NCBI GenBank assembly: GCA_947499775.1
Contig: CANMPY010000036.1
Coordinates: 1-10,570 of the forward strand
Length of the DNA stretch: 10,570 nucleotides
Reading direction: 5' to 3'
Source: Bacteroidota bacterium
Lineage (GTDB): Bacteria > Bacteroidota > Bacteroidia > NS11-12g > UBA9320
A program made the position numbers and the translations under genes. The notes beneath the pieces were generated by a model that saw nothing but the letters and a program-made list of their open reading frames with translations, was not told where the DNA came from and ran no database searches. This document shows, piece after piece, positions 6,464 to 10,570 of this stretch. Each line of letters opens with the position of its first letter. Within the stretch, counting starts at the first letter, position 1.

Positions 6464-6571
6464 ATCCTATTCTAGTATTTGAAAGCAGAGTACCACCAAA
6501 ATATATACCAAATTGCATTAAAATTACTACACTTTGCAAGGGTGTATGCCTACTTATCAAAAAATCTTCTA

Positions 6572-6579
6572 TATTTTTG
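6572..6579 (+). promoter_or_regulatory. TAnnTTTG -7 promoter box of glmM
   Basis: TATTTTTG ends 10 nt before the ATG at 6590, predicting a leader of only a few nucleotides. It is divergent from the ferredoxin promoter, with about 110 bp between the two boxes. No -33 element is evident. Confidence 0.5.
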
Positions 6580-6589
6580 CAAACAGTTT

Positions 6590-7975
6590 ATGACATTAAT
6601 AAAGTCCATTTCCGGAATCAGGGGAACAATAGGAGGCAAAGCAGGAGAAGGCCTAACACCAAACGATATCGTTAAATTTACAACCGCATATGCATTTTGG
6701 TTATCACAACACACAAGCAATCGCAAGGTTATTGTAGGTCGTGATGCTCGCATATCAGGCCCAATGGTAAACCAATTAGTTACAGGAGCCCTTATGGGAT
6801 GCGGGTTTGATGTAATTGACTTACAATTATCGACCACCCCAACTGTAGAATTAGCCGTAGCATGGGAAGGCGCTGCAGGAGGAATAATTATTACGGCAAG
6901 TCACAATCCTAAACAATGGAATGCTCTAAAATTATTAAACCATAAAGGTGAATTTATTTCGAAAGAGGATGGGATTGCTCTACTTGAACTTGCCGAAAAA
7001 GGTGATTTTAATTTTCCAGAAATAGATGAAATAGGCACACTAACCTATCAAGACGATTATTTTCAAAAACATATCGATGCTATAATTAATTTACCCTTAG
7101 TGGATATAGAATCCATTAAGGCAAAAAAATATAGGGTGGTAGTTGATGCAGTTAATTCAACAGGGGGCATAGTTATACCAAGGTTATTAAATGCATTAGG
7201 CGTTCATGACATTGTTGAAATATTTTGTGAACCAAATGGCAAATTTCCTCATAATCCAGAGCCGTTGCCTGAACACCTTGGCGAATTGTCGAGTGAAGTG
7301 AAACGCTCAGCAGCTCAATTAGGTATTGCTGTAGATCCCGATGTTGACCGGCTTGCTTTTGTATGCGAAGATGGTGAAATGTTCGGCGAGGAATATACAC
7401 TTGTAGCAGTTGCTGATTACGTTTTAAAAAACAAAACTGGCAATACAGTAAGCAATCTTTCGTCAACGCGTGCCTTGAGCGACATAACCTTAAAACATGG
7501 CGGACAATACTTTGCGAGTTCGGTTGGAGAAGTAAATGTTGTAGAGATGATGAAAGCCAACAATGCTGTAATTGGCGGCGAAGGAAATGGAGGAATCATA
7601 TATCCTGAGCTTCATTATGGTAGAGATGCCTTGGTTGGTATTGCTTTGTTTTTAACCCACTTGTCAAAATGCGGCAAAAGTGTAAAAGGGCTACGAATGA
7701 CCTACCCTAATTACACAATATCGAAAAATAAAATTGAATTGGATGATTCCATTAATTTGAATTTAATTTTCAAAAAAATTGAAGAAAAATATTCCAAACA
7801 GCCTATAAATAAAGTAGATGGACTTAAAATAGAATTCGGAGACGAATGGGTTCACCTACGCAAATCGAACACAGAACCTATTATTCGCATTTATTCTGAA
7901 AGTCAAACGGCAACAATGGCCAATAACCTTGCTGATAAAATTAAGATGGATATAAAAAACATTATTATGGGATAA
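6590..7975 (+). CDS. glmM: phosphoglucosamine mutase-like alpha-D-phosphohexomutase
   Basis: 461 residues. It interconverts hexose 6- and 1-phosphates through a phosphoserine. The GlmM role, glucosamine-6-phosphate to glucosamine-1-phosphate, feeds UDP-GlcNAc for peptidoglycan and LPS. Motifs in order: SGIRGTIG (8-15); TASHNPKQWNALK (102-114) with phosphoserine Ser104; DPDVDR (249-254), the Mg site; GGEGNGG (329-335), the sugar-specificity loop; and RKSNTEPIIRIYSES (424-438), the phosphate-binding loop. The usual four-domain length is complete. E. coli-type GlmM has SGTEP in the last loop, whereas this protein has SNTEP, as in archaeal and some Bacteroidota phosphohexomutases. A phosphomannomutase or mixed specificity is therefore possible. 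The ATG at 6590 is chosen because homology begins there (MTLIKSISGIRG) and a -7 box lies 10 nt upstream; the open frame further upstream would be outside the transcript. It ends convergently with cbs, 73 bp away. Confidence 0.88.
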   Translation: MTLIKSISGIRGTIGGKAGEGLTPNDIVKFTTAYAFWLSQHTSNRKVIVGRDARISGPMVNQLVTGALMGCGFDVIDLQLSTTPTVELAVAWEGAAGGIIITASHNPKQWNALKLLNHKGEFISKEDGIALLELAEKGDFNFPEIDEIGTLTYQDDYFQKHIDAIINLPLVDIESIKAKKYRVVVDAVNSTGGIVIPRLLNALGVHDIVEIFCEPNGKFPHNPEPLPEHLGELSSEVKRSAAQLGIAVDPDVDRLAFVCEDGEMFGEEYTLVAVADYVLKNKTGNTVSNLSSTRALSDITLKHGGQYFASSVGEVNVVEMMKANNAVIGGEGNGGIIYPELHYGRDALVGIALFLTHLSKCGKSVKGLRMTYPNYTISKNKIELDDSINLNLIFKKIEEKYSKQPINKVDGLKIEFGDEWVHLRKSNTEPIIRIYSESQTATMANNLADKIKMDIKNIIMG

Positions 7976-7986
7976 TGTTAAAATAA

Positions 7987-8013
7987 CTGATAACAATCAG
8001 CCACATCATGTGG
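7987..8013. repeat. two adjacent small palindromes between convergent glmM and cbs
   Basis: CTGAT-AACA-ATCAG (7987-8000) is followed directly by CCACAT-C-ATGTGG (8001-8013). They fill much of the 73-bp gap between the two stop codons. Each could form a short hairpin, so a role in 3'-end formation for both genes is possible, but no clear U-tract follows on either strand. Confidence 0.3.
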
Positions 8014-8048
8014 AGGAAAATGTAATGCGTGTAATAAAAAAGTTTATC

Positions 8049-9416
8049 TTATCCAATAGCATGTATCACATCCACTTTGGTTATGATATGCCAATTGCCC
8101 CCCATATCCATCATTAATACGGCCTGTATCAGATTGCTGAATTTTGCTGATACTGAATCAATAGTATCTGTAGACTTCACGTATGGAAATGGCGCCTGCA
8201 TAATGGATTTAACTGAAGATTGCATGAGTTCCTTATTAATTACTAATTGAGCAAACAAATGTCCATCAATTAGACTCCCTGTAAAATCGCCCTGCTTATT
8301 GCGCACCGGCATTTGCGAAATATTATACTTTTGCATGAGTCCGAATGCGTCTGACACAGGTTGATCTTCATAAACAAATACAAGCGGTAAATGCTTGTGC
8401 GTTTCGATTAAATCAATGGCTTGTTTTTTAGGCTCAGGGCTAATAAACCCTCTATCACGCATCCAATCGTCATTAAACATTTTGCCTAAATAACGTGTAC
8501 CGTGGTCATGAAAAATCACAACCACCACATCGTCTTTTTTAAAATTATGGGCTATTTGCATTAACCCAGCCATGGCACTGCCAGCACTATTACCTGCAAA
8601 AATCCCTTCTTCGCGAGCTAAGCGACGCGTCATAATTGCAGCGTCTTTATCCGTTACTTTTTCAAAACTATCAATTAGATCAAAATCAACATTTGCCGGC
8701 AAAAAATCTTCTCCAATCCCTTCGGTGATGTAGGGATAGATTTCATTTTTATCAAAAATTCCGGTCTCTTTATACTTTTTAAAAACCGAGCCATATGTGT
8801 CAATTCCCCATGTTTTGATGAGTGGATTTTGCTCTTTCAAATATTTAGCGGTTCCACAAATTGTGCCCCCTGTACCTACTCCTACTACTAAATGGGTTAT
8901 TTTACCTTCGGTCTGTTTCCATATTTCTGGCCCTGTTTGTTCGTAATGCGCCAATGAATTGCTTAAATTATCGTATTGATTTGGTTTCCATGCATTCGGA
9001 ATTTCTTTTTCCAAGCGACTCGATACGGAGTAGTATGACCTGGGGTCATCGGGTTCTACATCGGTTGGGCAAACAATCACATCTGCACCAAAGGCTTTAA
9101 GCGCATCTACCTTTTCTTTGCTTTGTTTATCAGTGGTTGTAAATATACATTTATACCCTTTTATTACCGCCGCAATGGCCAAACCCATTCCTGTATTTCC
9201 GCTCGTACCTTCTACAATGGTTCCTCCAGGTTTTAATTTTCCACTTTTCTCTGCATCCTCAATCATTTTCAAAGCCATTCTATCCTTGATGGAATTTCCA
9301 GGATTGAAGGTTTCTACTTTTGCTAAAACCAAGGCCGTACAATCTTTGGTTATATTATTTATTTTGACAAGTGGGGTATTCCCAATAGTTTCTAAAATAG
9401 AAGAGCAATATTGCAT
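8049..9416 (-). CDS. cbs: cystathionine beta-synthase with C-terminal CBS-domain pair
   Basis: 455 residues. A fold-type II PLP enzyme domain (about 1-325) precedes two CBS motifs (about 335-455). Visible: ETIGNTPLVKI (9-19); NPGNSIKDRMA (38-48) with Lys44 as the PLP Schiff-base lysine; EGTSGNTGMGLA (69-80), the substrate loop; GVGTGGTICGTAKYL (about 178-192), the phosphate-binding loop; and GNSAGSAMAG near 274-283. The CBS pair contains the 'isQMPVrn..G...G.l' strand-turn pattern. The reaction condenses serine and homocysteine to cystathionine, the first step of reverse transsulfuration. Related enzymes lacking CBS domains are cysteine synthases; the C-terminal pair and the LEKEIPNAWKPNQYDN region favour CBS. 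There is no N-terminal heme domain as in the human enzyme. The tail may bind an adenosyl ligand, which is inferred. The ATG at 9416 lies 4 nt after an exact -7 box. The gene is monocistronic. Confidence 0.9.
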   Translation of the reverse strand: MQYCSSILETIGNTPLVKINNITKDCTALVLAKVETFNPGNSIKDRMALKMIEDAEKSGKLKPGGTIVEGTSGNTGMGLAIAAVIKGYKCIFTTTDKQSKEKVDALKAFGADVIVCPTDVEPDDPRSYYSVSSRLEKEIPNAWKPNQYDNLSNSLAHYEQTGPEIWKQTEGKITHLVVGVGTGGTICGTAKYLKEQNPLIKTWGIDTYGSVFKKYKETGIFDKNEIYPYITEGIGEDFLPANVDFDLIDSFEKVTDKDAAIMTRRLAREEGIFAGNSAGSAMAGLMQIAHNFKKDDVVVVIFHDHGTRYLGKMFNDDWMRDRGFISPEPKKQAIDLIETHKHLPLVFVYEDQPVSDAFGLMQKYNISQMPVRNKQGDFTGSLIDGHLFAQLVINKELMQSSVKSIMQAPFPYVKSTDTIDSVSAKFSNLIQAVLMMDMGGNWHIITKVDVIHAIG

Positions 9417-9420
9417 GGCG

Positions 9421-9428
9421 CAAATTTA
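9421..9428 (-). promoter_or_regulatory. TAnnTTTG -7 promoter box of cbs, 4 nt before its ATG
   Basis: On the minus strand TAAATTTG is followed by CGCC and then the ATG. With transcription starting 4-7 nt after the box, the mRNA would start at the A of the ATG or very close to it, i.e. leaderless. This is the tightest spacing in the window. No TTG lies at the classical -33 spacing. Confidence 0.6.
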
Positions 9429-9511
9429 GTGAATTTGAAAATGAGTTAAATTGCTAATTTTATTTGATTCTAAAAAGTCGATTCCTATCAAATATTTTAT
9501 AAACTTTACCC

Positions 9512-9528
9512 TTTTAGCTGCTCTAAAA
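9512..9528. promoter_or_regulatory. inverted repeat just upstream of the glycosyltransferase promoter
   Basis: TTTTAG (9512-9517) and CTAAAA (9523-9528) are perfect complements around CTGCT, ending 5 bp before the -7 box. It occupies the space where a -33 element would sit, so an operator is possible. The arms match the core of the repeat at 611-638. Confidence 0.25.
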
Positions 9529-9533
9529 TGATT

Positions 9534-9541
9534 TAATTTTG
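9534..9541 (+). promoter_or_regulatory. TAnnTTTG -7 promoter box of the glycosyltransferase gene
   Basis: TAATTTTG is identical to the mvaD box and ends 6 nt before the ATG at 9548. The in-frame TTG at 9539 is the end of this box and so is unlikely to be a start codon. A leaderless or nearly leaderless transcript is predicted. Confidence 0.55.
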
Positions 9542-9547
9542 ACCCCA

Positions 9548-10417
9548 ATGTTTGTTTCAGGTTTCACTTTTATTCGCAATGCAATTAAGTTGGACTATCC
9601 GATTGTAGAAGCCATAAACTCAATTTTGCCTTTATGCGACGAAGTGATAGTAGCATTAGGCAATTCGGATGATGGAACCAAGGAAATCTTAAATAGTATC
9701 GGAAATTCGAAACTAAAAATAATTGAGACCGTTTGGGATGATTCGATGCGCAAAGGTGGAATTGTATTGGCACAACAAACCGACAAAGCACTCTCCTTTA
9801 TTAGTCCAAAAGCTGATTGGTGCATTTATGTTCAAGGAGATGAATGCTATCACGAAAACGATTACACCTCTATAAAAAATGCTTTGATCAAATGGAAGGA
9901 CGACCCTTTGGTTGAAGGCTTGTTATTTAAATACAACCATTTTTATGGGTCTTATGATTATTTGGCGGATAGTAGAAGTTGGTATAGACACGAAATAAGG
10001 ATAATAAAAAACAATTTGGGTATTTCGTCGTGGAAAGATGCGCAAGGGTTTAGAAAAGAAAAATCAAAATTGAGGGTAAAACTGGTTAATGCTACAATAT
10101 ATCATTATGGCTGGGTACGGCCTCCTAATTTTATGATGGCAAAAAACGTAGAAGCAAGTAAATATTGGCATTCGGATGCGTATATTGTTCAAAAATTTGA
10201 CGCCGAAAAAGATTTTGATTATTCAGGAATAGATTCCATTCAGCTTTTTACGGGAACACATCCCGAGGTAATGCGCAATCGAATTATCAAGATGAATTGG
10301 AAATTTAATCGTAATCCTCAACTGAAAAATTTCACATTTAAAAAACGTATTTTGCATTGGATTGAAAAAACACTCAAATGGAGGGTAGGTGAAAATAAAA
10401 ATTATAAACTTATATGA
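9548..10417 (+). CDS. family 2-like (GT-A) glycosyltransferase
   Basis: 289 residues from ATG 9548. There is no signal peptide or membrane segment, so it is probably cytoplasmic or peripheral to the inner membrane. The N-terminus FVSGFTFIRNAIKLDYPIVE (2-21) resembles the start of GT2 enzymes of the LPS-core (WaaE/KdtX) type. CDEVIVALGNSDDGT (30-44) is the nucleotide-binding 'E.iv.d.gS.DgT' region. ADWCIYVQGDECYHEND (89-105) contains QGDE in the position of the metal-binding DxD-like motif ('w.l.lDaDE' in relatives). The C-terminal half is rich in Trp, Tyr and basic residues and has HYGWVRPPNFM, seen in Bacteroidota relatives. It likely adds a sugar to a surface glycan, but donor and acceptor are not readable. 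An in-frame TTG at 9539 is rejected because it lies in the -7 box. The next gene overlaps its stop by 4 bp (ATGA), implying an operon. Confidence 0.82.
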   Translation: MFVSGFTFIRNAIKLDYPIVEAINSILPLCDEVIVALGNSDDGTKEILNSIGNSKLKIIETVWDDSMRKGGIVLAQQTDKALSFISPKADWCIYVQGDECYHENDYTSIKNALIKWKDDPLVEGLLFKYNHFYGSYDYLADSRSWYRHEIRIIKNNLGISSWKDAQGFRKEKSKLRVKLVNATIYHYGWVRPPNFMMAKNVEASKYWHSDAYIVQKFDAEKDFDYSGIDSIQLFTGTHPEVMRNRIIKMNWKFNRNPQLKNFTFKKRILHWIEKTLKWRVGENKNYKLI

Positions 10418-10570
10418 TTCTTCGCTACCTCATTCTCATTTTATACGTTACCACAACTATAAGTAGTAAGGCACAAACCAATCAAGCACTTAATATGTCA
10501 GAGGTATTGGTTTATAATGCCCGATTCAACCCAGAAGATCTACGACAAACTGAAGTTATATCAAATCTAA
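10414..10570 (+). CDS. exported protein of unknown function (5' part, runs off the window)
   Basis: The frame opens at ATG 10414, overlapping the glycosyltransferase stop in ATGA, and stays open to the window edge (52 codons). Residues 1-20 are a signal peptide: MILR start, a core of Leu/Ile/Tyr, then TTTISSKA|QT with a likely cut after Ala20. The visible mature part (TNQALNMSEVLVYNARF and onward) is hydrophilic and not recognisable. Tight overlap implies translational coupling with the glycosyltransferase. Confidence 0.7.
   Translation, partial: MILRYLILILYVTTTISSKAQTNQALNMSEVLVYNARFNPEDLRQTEVISNL

Noticed and set aside
6444..6560. Upstream extension of the ferredoxin frame
   Set aside because: It lies upstream of an exact minus-strand -7 box, and ferredoxin homology begins exactly at MAIIITNDC.
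6534..6583. Direct repeat TTTGCAA at 6534-6540 and 6577-6583 upstream of glmM
   Set aside because: Seven bases repeated once in AT-rich DNA is expected by chance, and one copy overlaps the -7 box.
6479..6589. Upstream extension of the glmM frame
   Set aside because: It runs through the divergent promoter region; a -7 box lies 10 nt before ATG 6590, and the family start MTLIKSISGIRG is there.
6304..6675. Plus-strand open frame across ferredoxin and the glmM start
   Set aside because: It overlaps two clear genes in other frames and ends in an Arg-rich tail (NNRRQSRRRP), typical of a shifted reading of glmM.
9118..9429. Plus-strand open frame of 103 codons opposite the start of cbs
   Set aside because: It is the reverse of the conserved PLP-binding coding region; its hydrophobicity comes from the complement of Lys/Glu-rich codons.

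Overview
The window looks like chromosomal DNA from a member of the Bacteroidota. It is AT-rich and lacks Shine-Dalgarno sequences. Its gene starts carry the Bacteroidota -7 promoter element TAnnTTTG. The 2x[4Fe-4S] ferredoxin, the YkfC-like NlpC/P60 enzyme and the 'TASHNPKQWNALK' phosphohexomutase are all typical of that phylum. Mevalonate-pathway genes point away from Bacteroidales, which mostly use the MEP route, and towards Flavobacteriia, Sphingobacteriia or Chitinophagia-like lineages. I see no rRNA, tRNA, IS element, CRISPR array, prophage or integrase.

Layout. (1) 2-517: 3' end of an O-antigen ligase-like membrane protein. (2) 663-1427: exported, probably outer-membrane beta-barrel protein with its own promoter and a leader hairpin. 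(3) 1555-2310 (-): membrane-anchored DUF218/YdcF-like protein. (4) 2404-5334 (+): diphosphomevalonate decarboxylase, mevalonate kinase and a UbiA-family prenyltransferase. (5) 6443-5344 (-): two-gene operon of ferredoxin and a cytoplasmic NlpC/P60 endopeptidase. (6) 6590-7975 (+): phosphoglucosamine mutase-like enzyme. (7) 9416-8049 (-): cystathionine beta-synthase with a C-terminal CBS-domain pair. (8) 9548-10417 (+): glycosyltransferase overlapping by 4 bp the start of an exported protein that runs off the window. No gene-free stretch exceeds about 150 bases.

How the genes fit together. The mevalonate genes make isopentenyl diphosphate, and the adjacent UbiA protein is the likely prenyl-transferring consumer. 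The closest family expectation is a geranylgeranylglyceryl-phosphate-type transferase, but its second aspartate motif is altered. The ligase, glycosyltransferase, GlmM-like mutase, NlpC/P60 and DUF218 genes all concern envelope sugars or peptidoglycan. No single unified new system is evident.

The most striking signal is in the promoters. Six of the gene or operon starts (mvaD, mvk, ferredoxin, glmM, cbs, glycosyltransferase) have an exact TAnnTTTG box ending only 4-15 nt before the start codon. This predicts leaderless or nearly leaderless mRNAs, and it shows that two tempting TTG starts are really promoter bases.
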